Source: Betaproteobacteria bacterium UBA931 (GTDB taxonomy: Bacteria > Pseudomonadota > Gammaproteobacteria > Burkholderiales > Casimicrobiaceae). Taken from it: a DNA stretch of 10,259 nt. Shown here in pieces: positions 1-6,180 of the stretch (the stretch's first letter is position 1; each line of letters opens with the position of its first letter). The notes below the pieces were generated by a model that did no database searches, was not told where the DNA came from, and saw only the letters and a list, made by a program, of their open reading frames with translations. Location of the stretch: the NCBI GenBank assembly GCA_002293615.1, contig DBDN01000036.1, positions 922-11,180 on the forward strand. The letters run 5' to 3'. The translations under genes were made by a program, and so were the position numbers.

Positions 1-2
1 GC

Positions 3-134
3 ACACTTGTAATACTAGAAATTTTCGCGGCGCGGGCAAGCTCCGCAGAGGGGCGTACTCAAGTAGAACTGGCGCAACTTCGTTACCGACAATCCCATTT
101 GACGGGGCTGGGCGCGCAGCTTTCCCGTCAGGCG
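3..134 (+). pseudogene. hflX: HflX GTPase fragment, truncated at both ends in this window
   Basis: Reading the + strand in the frame that begins at base 3 gives a stretch starting TLVILEIFAARASSAEGR and continuing with QVELAQLR, then LTGLG and LSRQ (120-131). This is the conserved middle region of HflX, the ribosome-associated GTPase, just before the glycine-rich GGxGxRGPGE segment (E. coli has LILDIFAQRA, EGKLQVELAQLR and LERQ in the same order). After about base 134 the match fades: a few glycines still fall in register, but the RGPGE motif and the whole GTP-binding domain are missing, and the frame runs through the antisense of the CinA gene to a TGA at 258-260. The N-terminal part lies beyond the left edge. 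The homology is clear by eye from known sequences. Whether this is a real broken gene or an assembly join cannot be told here. If translated, the product would lack GTPase activity. Confidence 0.75.
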
Positions 135-842
135 GGCGCGCGTGGCGTTAGCGGCTTTGGCTGTGAGACGTACACGAATACCAAGGCGCTCGTCGGCGAG
201 AAAGGCAATGGTTGGGTTCGGTTTCCGGTCAAGCGCGTCGAAACGGTCGGCAAGCCGTGACGCGATGGCGGATTCCCCTTGCCCCCAGCAATAAAAAGTG
301 TGGCTTTGTATCACGGACGCCGTATCGGCCAAGCGCTTGATGTCGGGCAACACTTCGGCAAGAAACATCGTTTGCATTTCCCAGGGGACGCCGGGCAGTG
401 CGTAAATTCGTTTGGCGCCGAATGGGCAGATCAAGCCGGGCGCCGTTCCCGGCAGCGTTGCCATCGGCAAAGCGCCATCGGGAACATCGGCTTGCTGGGC
501 ATTATTATCGAGAAAAGGGCGATTGCGCTCGGCAAAAACCGCGGTGATACGTTTGATCAGCAAAGGATCACGCTTGAGCGGAACGCGCATCGTTTGGGCG
601 ATGGCTTCGCGGGTAAGATCGTCCTGTGTCGGTCCCAGTCCGCCGCAAGTAATCACGATTTCGGAACGCGCCAGCGCCGCGCGCAAAGCTTCTTCAATAC
701 GTGCCAGGTTATCGCCGACGCGAGTCTGGAAATGGCAGTCAACACCGTGCAACGCCAGTTGCTCGGCAAGCCAGGTTGAGTTGGTATCGACAACCTGTCC
801 CAATAAAAGTTCAGTACCAACGGCAACGATTTCGCAGCGCAT
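15..842 (-). CDS. cinA: CinA-type MoaB/Mog-domain protein, C-terminal end replaced by antisense hflX
   Basis: The N-terminal 230 or so residues are a molybdopterin-binding-like (MoCF) domain of the CinA family, cytoplasmic proteins linked to nicotinamide nucleotide salvage (pyrophosphatase activity in characterised members). Visible motifs are GTELLLGQVVDTN (9-21), TCGGLGPTQDDLT (65-77), NNAQQA (113-118), GTAPG (132-136), LPGVPWEM (149-156), WGQGESAI (187-194) and the strand IRVRLTAK (222-229). The start is the ATG at 840-842, which aligns with the family start; no clear Shine-Dalgarno precedes it. From about residue 233 to the TAG at 15-17 the protein no longer looks like CinA; this tail is the reverse complement of the HflX-coding stretch. 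The C-terminal deamidase domain of full-length CinA (about 400 residues) is absent. A TACAAT -10-like box lies upstream at 869-874. Gene identity is secure; its normal 3' end is lost or never assembled. Confidence 0.87.
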   Translation of the reverse strand: MRCEIVAVGTELLLGQVVDTNSTWLAEQLALHGVDCHFQTRVGDNLARIEEALRAALARSEIVITCGGLGPTQDDLTREAIAQTMRVPLKRDPLLIKRITAVFAERNRPFLDNNAQQADVPDGALPMATLPGTAPGLICPFGAKRIYALPGVPWEMQTMFLAEVLPDIKRLADTASVIQSHTFYCWGQGESAIASRLADRFDALDRKPNPTIAFLADERLGIRVRLTAKAANATRARLTGKLRAQPRQMGLSVTKLRQFYLSTPLCGACPRRENF

Positions 843-868
843 GTTTTTTTAGTGAAAGTAATCCCAAC

Positions 869-874
869 ATTGTA
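869..874 (-). promoter_or_regulatory. Possible -10 box for the cinA-type gene
   Basis: On the - strand TACAAT lies 27 nt upstream of the cinA ATG, in the short gap after the rplS terminator. No good -35 hexamer is found at 16-18 nt spacing and there is no TG extension, so this is only a candidate. Confidence 0.3.
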
Positions 875-930
875 TCCGTTCATTCGATGATACAGGGCGC
901 GGTTATATTGGAAAGATGGCACGCAAAGAA

Positions 931-955
931 AAAGGCCTCCGATTTGGAGGCCTTT
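931..955 (-). terminator. Rho-independent terminator of the rpsP-rimM-trmD-rplS operon
   Basis: A perfect 10-bp stem AAAGGCCTCC / GGAGGCCTTT closes a 5-nt loop. On the - strand it is followed by a T-rich run (TTTTTCTTT). It lies 38 nt past the rplS stop codon, so it ends the ribosomal protein operon and separates it from the cinA-type gene. Confidence 0.9.
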
Positions 956-993
956 CTGCAGAAATATGGCGATGCAGGAAAAAAAGCGAGAGT

Positions 994-1431
994 TTACTCT
1001 TTCGCGGTTTCCGGTGTTTCTTCGACAGGCGTTTCTGCTTGGGATGATGCCGCTTCCGCGGCAAGCCTGTCTTTGCGCAGCACAAGCTTTTCTTTAATAC
1101 GCGCCGATTTTCCGGAGCGGGAACGCAGGTAATACAGCTTGGCGCGTCGCACGTCGCCGCGGCGCTTTACCGCGATGCTGGCGATCAACGGGGAATAGGT
1201 TTGGAAGGTACGCTCGACACCTTCTCCGGAAGAAATCTTCCGGACGATAAAAGAACTGTTCAAACCGCGATTGCGTTTGGCAATGACAACACCTTCAAAT
1301 GCTTGCAAGCGTTCACGGTTGCCTTCTTTCACTTTGACTTGGACAACAACAGTGTCGCCGGCTTGAAATTCGGGGACGGTTTTTCCGAGGCGTTCAATTT
1401 CTTCACGCTCGAGTTGGGCAATCAGATTCAT
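994..1431 (-). CDS. rplS: 50S ribosomal protein L19 with a C-terminal extension
   Basis: L19 sits at the 30S-50S interface and helps form intersubunit bridges. The start is the ATG at 1429-1431, giving MNLIAQLE, the usual N terminus, preceded on the - strand by GGAGAAAGTCACC; the open frame extends further upstream but without L19 homology. Core motifs are FQAGDTVVV (22-30), RLQAFEGVVIAKRNRGLNSS (41-60), VRKISSGEGVERTFQ (63-77) and VKRRG...RRAKLYYLR (88-103). The protein has 145 residues against 115 in E. coli. The extra residues, from about 117, form a low-complexity tail rich in Ala, Glu, Thr and Pro that ends ETPVEETPETAKE. It is the last gene of the operon, separated from trmD by 125 nt containing inverted repeats, and followed by a strong terminator. 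Confidence 0.97.
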   Translation of the reverse strand: MNLIAQLEREEIERLGKTVPEFQAGDTVVVQVKVKEGNRERLQAFEGVVIAKRNRGLNSSFIVRKISSGEGVERTFQTYSPLIASIAVKRRGDVRRAKLYYLRSRSGKSARIKEKLVLRKDRLAAEAASSQAETPVEETPETAKE

Positions 1432-1525
1432 GGTGACTTTCTCCGGGTGGCCTTCGGCCTGTGGCGCACAGCGCAGGCATTGCCTGATATGCGCGGTTTT
1501 TACGTAGGATAAAATTATCCGCCTG

Positions 1526-1546
1526 TTTGCCGAACTGATCGGCAAA
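1526..1546 (-). promoter_or_regulatory. Inverted repeat in the trmD-rplS gap
   Basis: A perfect 8-bp stem TTTGCCGA / TCGGCAAA with a 5-nt loop lies about 10 nt past the trmD stop in the 125-nt gap before rplS. On the - strand it is followed by CAGGCGG, not by a T tract, so it does not look like a terminator. A second small inverted repeat, GGATAA-AA-TTATCC, follows at 1507-1520. These may form an mRNA processing site, a stability element or an L19 leader structure; which one is inference. Confidence 0.45.
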
Positions 1547-1556
1547 AAATACTCCA

Positions 1557-2315
1557 TTACCGCTGACGGAATTCTTCCATCAGCTTTTTTTCTTCCTCGC
1601 TGAGACCGCGCGCCGCCAACAAATCCGGACGGCGCGCCTGGGTGCGCAATAACGACTGCGCCAAACGCCAGCGCGCGATTTTAGCATGATCGCCCGATAA
1701 CAGCACGTCGGGGACGGCAATGCCGTCGAATTTTGGCGGGCGCGTGTAATGCGGGCAGTCGAGCAAGCCGTCAACAAAAGAATCCTGCTCCGCCGATTCG
1801 GTATCATTTAATGCACCCGGCAAGCGGCGCACCAGCGCATCAATCACCATCAATACCGGCAGCTCGCCGCCCGACACCACAAAATCGCCGACGGCAAGTT
1901 CCTCATCGACTTCGTGCAATAGAATGCGTTCATCAATACCTTCATAACGTCCCGCCAGGAAAATCAGCCCGGTTTGATGCTGAGCGGCTTTTTGCGCCAA
2001 AGCGGCGATGCGTGTATGGGTGGTGGGCGCGCCGGTGGGCGACAGGTAAATTACATGGCTGTCTTGGCAGCCATTTTCCTGTTGCGCCGTCCGCGCCGCG
2101 ATGAGTGTTGCTTTCAACGGAGCGGCCAGCATGACCATACCTGGACCGCCGCCGTAAGGACGGTCATCAACAGTGCGATGCGTGTCCGAAACGAAATCTC
2201 GCGGGTTCCAGATATGTAACGACCACAGGGCGTTATCAAGCGCCCGGCCAACGATGCCGAATCGCAATGCGTGCGCCACCATTTCGGGAAAAAGCGTGAT
2301 CACATCGATGCGCAT
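1557..2315 (-). CDS. trmD: tRNA (guanine-N1-)-methyltransferase TrmD
   Basis: TrmD transfers a methyl group from S-adenosylmethionine to N1 of G37 in tRNAs with a G at position 36, preventing +1 frameshifting. It is a cytoplasmic SPOUT-fold (trefoil-knot) dimer and is normally essential. I chose the ATG at 2313-2315 (MRIDVITLFPEM), 2 nt past the rimM stop; a TTG two codons earlier overlaps rimM. Seen motifs are VDDRPYGGGPGM (49-60), LSPTGAP (91-97), the knot region LAGRYEGIDERI (120-131), GDFVVSGGELP (143-153), and DSFVDGLLDCPHYTRP (178-193), whose leading Asp matches the family's catalytic aspartate. At 252 residues it matches the usual length of about 255. The tight spacing indicates translational coupling with rimM. 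Confidence 0.98.
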   Translation of the reverse strand: MRIDVITLFPEMVAHALRFGIVGRALDNALWSLHIWNPRDFVSDTHRTVDDRPYGGGPGMVMLAAPLKATLIAARTAQQENGCQDSHVIYLSPTGAPTTHTRIAALAQKAAQHQTGLIFLAGRYEGIDERILLHEVDEELAVGDFVVSGGELPVLMVIDALVRRLPGALNDTESAEQDSFVDGLLDCPHYTRPPKFDGIAVPDVLLSGDHAKIARWRLAQSLLRTQARRPDLLAARGLSEEEKKLMEEFRQR

Positions 2316-2317
2316 GG

Positions 2318-2842
2318 TCAATAATCCGGTTGCCAGTCAACGCATAAAATGCCGTCATCAAGCGCAATTTTATCAATATAGGCATCCACGTACGGGATCA
2401 AAATTTCTTTGCGCGCGTCGGCGGCTGTTTCCGGGCGTACATGCAATACCGGTTGCGCGCCGTACTCCCGGACATCATCGATAATGCCTAATGTGGTGTT
2501 TTCACGGTTGATAACGCGTAATCCGATCAGATCGGTGAAATAAACATTGTTTTCACCAGAGTCAGGCAAAGCATCACGCGGGACGGTGATTAGCCAACCG
2601 CGTAACGCTGCGGCGTCTTCCCTGCTGCCGATATTGCTGAGCAATACAGTCAAGAATCCGCCATGTTCGCGTCCCTCTAAAAGTCGGTAATCGATTTCCC
2701 TGCCGTTGCGTTCGTTGCGCAGCGTCCATTGCGGGTAACGCAGAAGGCTATCGGGCGCAGCGGTAAAAGGCTGTACTTTTAACCAGCCACGAACGCCATA
2801 AGAAGCGGCAATTTTACCCATCACAACATTTCGGGAACCCAT
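2318..2842 (-). CDS. rimM: Ribosome maturation factor RimM (16S rRNA processing protein)
   Basis: RimM binds S19 and assists late maturation of the 30S head domain. The N-terminal RimM domain shows GKIAASYGVRGWLKVQPFT (9-27 from the chosen start), close to the family signature GxIxxxxGxRGWLKV. A PRC-barrel domain begins near YFTDLIGLRVIN and ends with the typical ILIPYVDAYI...DW segment. I chose the ATG at 2840-2842 (MGSRNVVMGK), with GGGGTGG just upstream as a possible Shine-Dalgarno; a GTG three codons earlier (2849-2851) is an alternative. The product has about 174 residues against 182 in E. coli. It lies 23 nt after rpsP and runs almost directly into trmD, the standard order for this operon. 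Confidence 0.96.
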   Translation of the reverse strand: MGSRNVVMGKIAASYGVRGWLKVQPFTAAPDSLLRYPQWTLRNERNGREIDYRLLEGREHGGFLTVLLSNIGSREDAAALRGWLITVPRDALPDSGENNVYFTDLIGLRVINRENTTLGIIDDVREYGAQPVLHVRPETAADARKEILIPYVDAYIDKIALDDGILCVDWQPDY

Positions 2843-2865
2843 TGCCGCCACCCCGGATTCAAGAA

Positions 2866-3225
2866 TTAGGAGGCCGGGCTTTCGGTACTTTCTTCAGAAG
2901 CAGCTTTTTTGCTGGCTTCGGCGGCGGCTGCAGCTTTGGCGAGCGCTTTTTTGGATGGTTTTACCTTTTTGGCCGGCGCCGGTTTGCCGTTGCCGCGCTT
3001 CACCAACATGGCGACGGTATCCGATATTTGTGCGCCGCGCTCTTGCCAGTGCGTGATTCGATCCATCGCCAAACGAATACCTTCTTCGTTATCGCCGGCA
3101 ATCGGATTATAAAAGCCGACGCGTTCAATAAAACGGCCATCGCGGCGATTACGGGAATCAGCCACGACAACATGATAAAAAGGGCGCTTTTTCGCGCCGC
3201 CACGAGCCAGTCGAATGACGACCAT
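2866..3225 (-). CDS. rpsP: 30S ribosomal protein S16 with a long Ala/Lys-rich tail
   Basis: S16 is a primary-stage assembly protein of the 30S body. The start is the ATG at 3223-3225 (MVVIRLARGGAKKRPFYHVV), with GAGG 9 nt upstream on the - strand; a TTG five codons earlier would include that GAGG in the coding region and is rejected. Conserved segments are VVADSRNRRDGRFIERVGFYNP (20-41), LAMDRITHW (52-60) and GAQISDTVAMLV (64-75). The core ends near residue 77, about where the 82-residue E. coli protein ends. A further 40 or so residues form a low-complexity tail of Lys-Ala repeats that finishes acidic (SEESTESPAS). It is the first gene of the operon and carries the operon's recognisable promoter. 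Confidence 0.98.
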   Translation of the reverse strand: MVVIRLARGGAKKRPFYHVVVADSRNRRDGRFIERVGFYNPIAGDNEEGIRLAMDRITHWQERGAQISDTVAMLVKRGNGKPAPAKKVKPSKKALAKAAAAAEASKKAASEESTESPAS

Positions 3226-3265
3226 AGTCTTATGCCTCAAAAAAGGTTAATGCAGAAAATCGCAA

Positions 3266-3295
3266 ATTATAGCAGGGCGACCGAAGAAAAAACAA
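3266..3295 (-). promoter_or_regulatory. Sigma-70-type promoter of the rpsP operon, extended -10
   Basis: On the - strand TGC precedes a perfect TATAAT (3266-3271), an extended -10. A TTGTTT -35 (3290-3295) lies 18 nt upstream. Transcription would start near 3259, giving a leader of about 34 nt before the rpsP ATG. The 168-nt gap from the glutaredoxin-like gene to rpsP otherwise holds no gene, and I see no convincing terminator in it. Confidence 0.75.
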
Positions 3296-3393
3296 CGAAA
3301 TCTATATGTGCTTCTCGATTTTTACCGCGTCGGTATTGCTTGGACATGAAGTCATCGCTATCTTATGTTAAATGGTTCAACGCGGTGGGACTC

Positions 3394-3978
3394 CTACAGC
3401 GCAGGCGGCTCGGTTTCAGGAGGCTGTTCGCCGCTTGCTTGCGCTTGCGGTTCGGGCGCTGTCGGCGTTTTGGTGTGCATGACAGATGTATGCACACCGG
3501 CGTCCTGGGGATAACCGCCGCCATTGAGCTTGCTGTTCCACGATTCTTCATTAAAGCCGACGAGGAAACTATCGCCCACACGAAGTACCGGAACCGTGGT
3601 TTTGGCTGTCAGCGCTTTCAACTTTTGATCACCGTCTTCGGTCTGGGTATCGATATAGGTGTAGGGAACGCCGCGTTTTTGCAGTAGTGCCTCGCCGGAT
3701 TCGCATGCCTCGCCACATGAGAAAGCGTAAAGCGTGACCGGGAAACGTGCCGCGGCCCGGCGGGTAGCGGCCGACATTTTGTCTGTTTCGACGAAATTAC
3801 CGCCCGCCTGTTTCAACTGAATATCTTTGGCGTTATCGGACGGGAAAGGTGGGCGATCCGCGTATACCACTTGTCCATTTCTGTCTGTGTAGCGATAAAA
3901 CGTTTGCGCGTCGATATTGATGGCGTTAACCAGTAAAAGAGCGGCGCATGCAATAGGTAATGTAGAAAAAGTTTTCAT
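3394..3978 (-). CDS. Secreted DUF4124 and glutaredoxin-like domain protein
   Basis: The N terminus is a likely signal peptide (MKTF, hydrophobic core about 5-20, possible cleavage after IDA at 22-24), so the protein should act in the periplasm. Residues 26-44 (TFYRYTDRNGQVVYADRPP) are a DUF4124 segment. Residues 80-150 resemble glutaredoxin: a beta strand VTLYAFS, then Cys88-Gly-Glu-Ala-Cys92, RGVPYTYID (102-110), the cis-proline motif TVP (128-130) and DSFLVGF (136-142). The cysteines are three residues apart (CxxxC) rather than the CxxC of classical glutaredoxins. The tail from about 170 is rich in Pro, Glu and Ala. The ATG at 3976-3978 follows AGAGGTGA and lies 3 nt past the prlC stop, so the two genes form one transcription unit. 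Substrates are unknown; a thiol-disulphide role is inferred from the fold. Confidence 0.85.
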   Translation of the reverse strand: MKTFSTLPIACAALLLVNAINIDAQTFYRYTDRNGQVVYADRPPFPSDNAKDIQLKQAGGNFVETDKMSAATRRAAARFPVTLYAFSCGEACESGEALLQKRGVPYTYIDTQTEDGDQKLKALTAKTTVPVLRVGDSFLVGFNEESWNSKLNGGGYPQDAGVHTSVMHTKTPTAPEPQAQASGEQPPETEPPAL

Positions 3979-3981
3979 GGT

Positions 3982-6042
3982 TCACCTCTTGGCGGAATCT
4001 GTTCTTTCAAGAAGGCCATTATGCCTGAGAAACGCCGTGATTTGGGGCGGACGTCCGCGAAAAGCAATAAAAGACGCTTGCGCGCTTCGTACGCTGCCAC
4101 GAGCCAGAATTTCATCGCACAGTTTCTGGCCTGTGGCGCGTAACGAATGTTCGCGCTCTTCAAATACGTCGTATATATCTGACGACAAAACTTCCGCCCA
4201 TAGATAACTGTAATAACCGGCGGCATAGCCGCCGGCAAAGATGTGGCCGAAGCTGTTCTGAAAGCGGTCGTAGTCGGCATAGGGAACAACGGCAATTTCA
4301 CGGCGCACCTGTTGCAGTGTGGCGCGAACGTCAACGGATGATTTTTGCGTGCAGTTTTGTGTGTGGATCAGCATGTCAAATAGGCCGAATTCGATTTGTC
4401 GCAATAAAAACATGCCGGACTGGAAATTACGTGCCGCCAGCATGCGGTCAAACAGCGCGCGCGGTAAAGGTGAGCCGGTATCAATATGAGCGCTCATCGA
4501 TTGGACGATTTCCCATTCCCAGCAGAAGTTTTCCATCAGCTGGCTGGGCAATTCCACCGCATCCCATTCGAAACCTTCCATGCCGGAAACACCCGGCGTA
4601 GCTTCGCGGGTCAAGAGGTGGTGGAGACCGTGCCCAAACTCATGGAACAGCGTTAACACTTCATCATGCGTCAAAGTTGCCGGTTTGCCGTTTATCGGTG
4701 AGGAAAAATTGCAGGTAAGATACACCACCGGATTTTGTTTTTCGTCACGATGCATGCGTAGCGGCAACGCGCCGTTCATCCAGGCGCCTCCTTGCTTTTT
4801 TTCGCGCGCGTACAAGTCGAGGTAAAAACGGCCGATTAGCCGGTTGTTTTCTTCGTCGCGCAATTCAAAGTGGCGGACGTCGGCGTGCCACGACGGTAAC
4901 GGCGCTTCTTCGATGTCCAAACCGTACAATTTCTTTATGAGGGCGAATAACCCGCTTAAGACTTTATGTTCGGGAAAATAAGCGCGCACTTCCTGATCGG
5001 AAAATGCGTAATCCCGTTCTTTTAGTTTCTCCGAAGCAAATGCGACATCCCAGGGCATTAATTCGTCTAATCCCAACGTTTGCCTGGAAAATTCGGCGAG
5101 GTTTTCCCAATCGCGTTCGGCGTAAGGGCGCGCTTTTTGCGCGAGGTCGCGTAGAAACGCGATTACTTCCTCGACGGATTGCGCCATTTTCGGCACCAGC
5201 GACAACGCACCGAAGTGCGGGAAATCGAGCAAACGCGCTTCTTCTTCACGCAACGCCAAAAGCTGGTCGATCAAGGCCGTATTATCGCGCTCGGGGCGAA
5301 CGCCAAGCTCCGAGGCGCGTGTTGCGTATGCTTTGTGCAGCGCCGCACGCAACGGGCGATGTTCGGCGTATTGCATTACCGGTCGATAACAGGGCGCCAA
5401 CAACGTTAGCCGCCAGCCTTGCTCATGTTTTTTCTCGGCTTGCGCGCGCGCTTCTTCAATGACATCGGGCGGTAAACCGGCAAGTTCATTCGGATCGGCG
5501 ACCAATAGCGAATAATCTTGTGTGGCGTCCATCACATGATCGTCAAACATCGCCGAGGTTTTCGCCATTTCTTCCTGAATCTTCTTGAAATGATCGCGTT
5601 GCGGTTCGGCCAAGGCCACACCACCCAAGCGAAAATCACGTAACGTTTTGTCGATAGCCACTTGTTGCGCTTCGGGAAGTGCGGAAAAAACATCGCTATT
5701 GCGCAGCGACTGATAACGCGCATATAAGCGCTCGTCTTGCGCCATCGCGCTGTGAAATACCGTCAACAGCGGCAAACCGGCGTTATAAGCCCGGCGCAAT
5801 TCCGTAGAGCTGACCACGGCATTCATATGTGCGACGACACCCCACATCTGCTCGAGACGATCCAGCGCATCGCATAAAGGCAGGGCGAGATTTTGCCAAC
5901 AAGGAGCATTGGGTTCGGCAACGACTTGTTCAATGACGGCACGTGCCTCACCAAGACGCTGCTGCAATGCGAGCAATACATGCTCGGGCATAATGCGGGA
6001 AAAATCAGGCAATCCTGACGCAACAAGAAGGGGATTATTCAT
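3982..6042 (-). CDS. prlC: Oligopeptidase A, M3-family zinc metallopeptidase
   Basis: This is a cytoplasmic peptidase of the M3 family (PrlC/OpdA), which degrades oligopeptides of roughly 5-20 residues, including cleaved signal peptides, and takes part in the late steps of protein turnover. The zinc site HEFGH is at 467-471, followed by GLHHLL. The third ligand is expected to be Glu497 in WDAVELPSQ (493-501), at the same spacing as in E. coli OpdA. Further family motifs are FYLDLYAREKK, GGAWMNG and GYAAGYYSYLWAEVLSSDIY near the C terminus. I chose the ATG at 6040-6042 (MNNPLLVASGLPDF), giving 686 residues against 680 in E. coli; the open frame continues 30 codons upstream to a TTG without homology. 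No clear Shine-Dalgarno is visible. A TAAAAT box at 6077-6082 is a possible -10. Confidence 0.97.
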   Translation of the reverse strand: MNNPLLVASGLPDFSRIMPEHVLLALQQRLGEARAVIEQVVAEPNAPCWQNLALPLCDALDRLEQMWGVVAHMNAVVSSTELRRAYNAGLPLLTVFHSAMAQDERLYARYQSLRNSDVFSALPEAQQVAIDKTLRDFRLGGVALAEPQRDHFKKIQEEMAKTSAMFDDHVMDATQDYSLLVADPNELAGLPPDVIEEARAQAEKKHEQGWRLTLLAPCYRPVMQYAEHRPLRAALHKAYATRASELGVRPERDNTALIDQLLALREEEARLLDFPHFGALSLVPKMAQSVEEVIAFLRDLAQKARPYAERDWENLAEFSRQTLGLDELMPWDVAFASEKLKERDYAFSDQEVRAYFPEHKVLSGLFALIKKLYGLDIEEAPLPSWHADVRHFELRDEENNRLIGRFYLDLYAREKKQGGAWMNGALPLRMHRDEKQNPVVYLTCNFSSPINGKPATLTHDEVLTLFHEFGHGLHHLLTREATPGVSGMEGFEWDAVELPSQLMENFCWEWEIVQSMSAHIDTGSPLPRALFDRMLAARNFQSGMFLLRQIEFGLFDMLIHTQNCTQKSSVDVRATLQQVRREIAVVPYADYDRFQNSFGHIFAGGYAAGYYSYLWAEVLSSDIYDVFEEREHSLRATGQKLCDEILARGSVRSAQASFIAFRGRPPQITAFLRHNGLLERTDSAKR

Positions 6043-6076
6043 GAATGGCGGTATTGAAAATTGGAAAATTGATCGT

Positions 6077-6082
6077 ATTTTA
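6077..6082 (-). promoter_or_regulatory. Possible -10 box for prlC
   Basis: TAAAAT on the - strand lies 34 nt upstream of the prlC ATG, in the gap after the yccA terminator. No convincing -35 stands at the right spacing. prlC needs a promoter here because the preceding gene ends in a strong terminator. Confidence 0.3.
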
Positions 6083-6134
6083 TGCGATGACGCAAGCGAT
6101 GTGTTTATGGCTTGGGCGAGAGCCGGAGGCAATA

Positions 6135-6164
6135 AAAAACAGGACGTTTTACCGTCCTGTTTTT
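6135..6164 (-). terminator. Rho-independent terminator of the yccA-type gene
   Basis: A perfect 12-bp stem AAAAACAGGACG / CGTCCTGTTTTT closes a 6-nt loop 16 nt past the stop codon at 6181-6183. On the - strand the T run (TTTTTT) follows the GC-containing half, as expected for an intrinsic terminator. The stem is flanked by A and T runs on both sides, so it may also work in the other direction. Confidence 0.9.
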
Positions 6165-6180
6165 GCTGTGGGGCGAGGTA

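Noticed and set aside
15..150. A simple one-base frameshift (loss of a G near 93-97) as the cause of the odd CinA C terminus
   Set aside because: The alternative frame also fails to look like CinA, whereas the opposite strand matches HflX over more than 40 residues, which explains the loss of homology better.
279..852. Open frames of 146-166 residues on the + strand over cinA
   Set aside because: Both are antisense to the MoaB-like domain, whose motifs are clear on the - strand, and neither resembles a known protein.
1432..1557. Upstream extension of L19 by 42 residues
   Set aside because: The added residues show no L19 homology, while the ATG at 1429-1431 has a good ribosome binding site and gives the normal N terminus.
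2842..3687. 281-residue open frame on the + strand
   Set aside because: It is antisense to rpsP and to the glutaredoxin-like gene, both of which have clear homology; its Phe/Gly/Arg-rich composition is that of a shadow frame.
5004..5462. 152-residue Arg/Ala-rich open frame on the + strand within prlC
   Set aside because: The - strand here encodes well-conserved oligopeptidase A sequence; this frame is a by-product of its codon bias.
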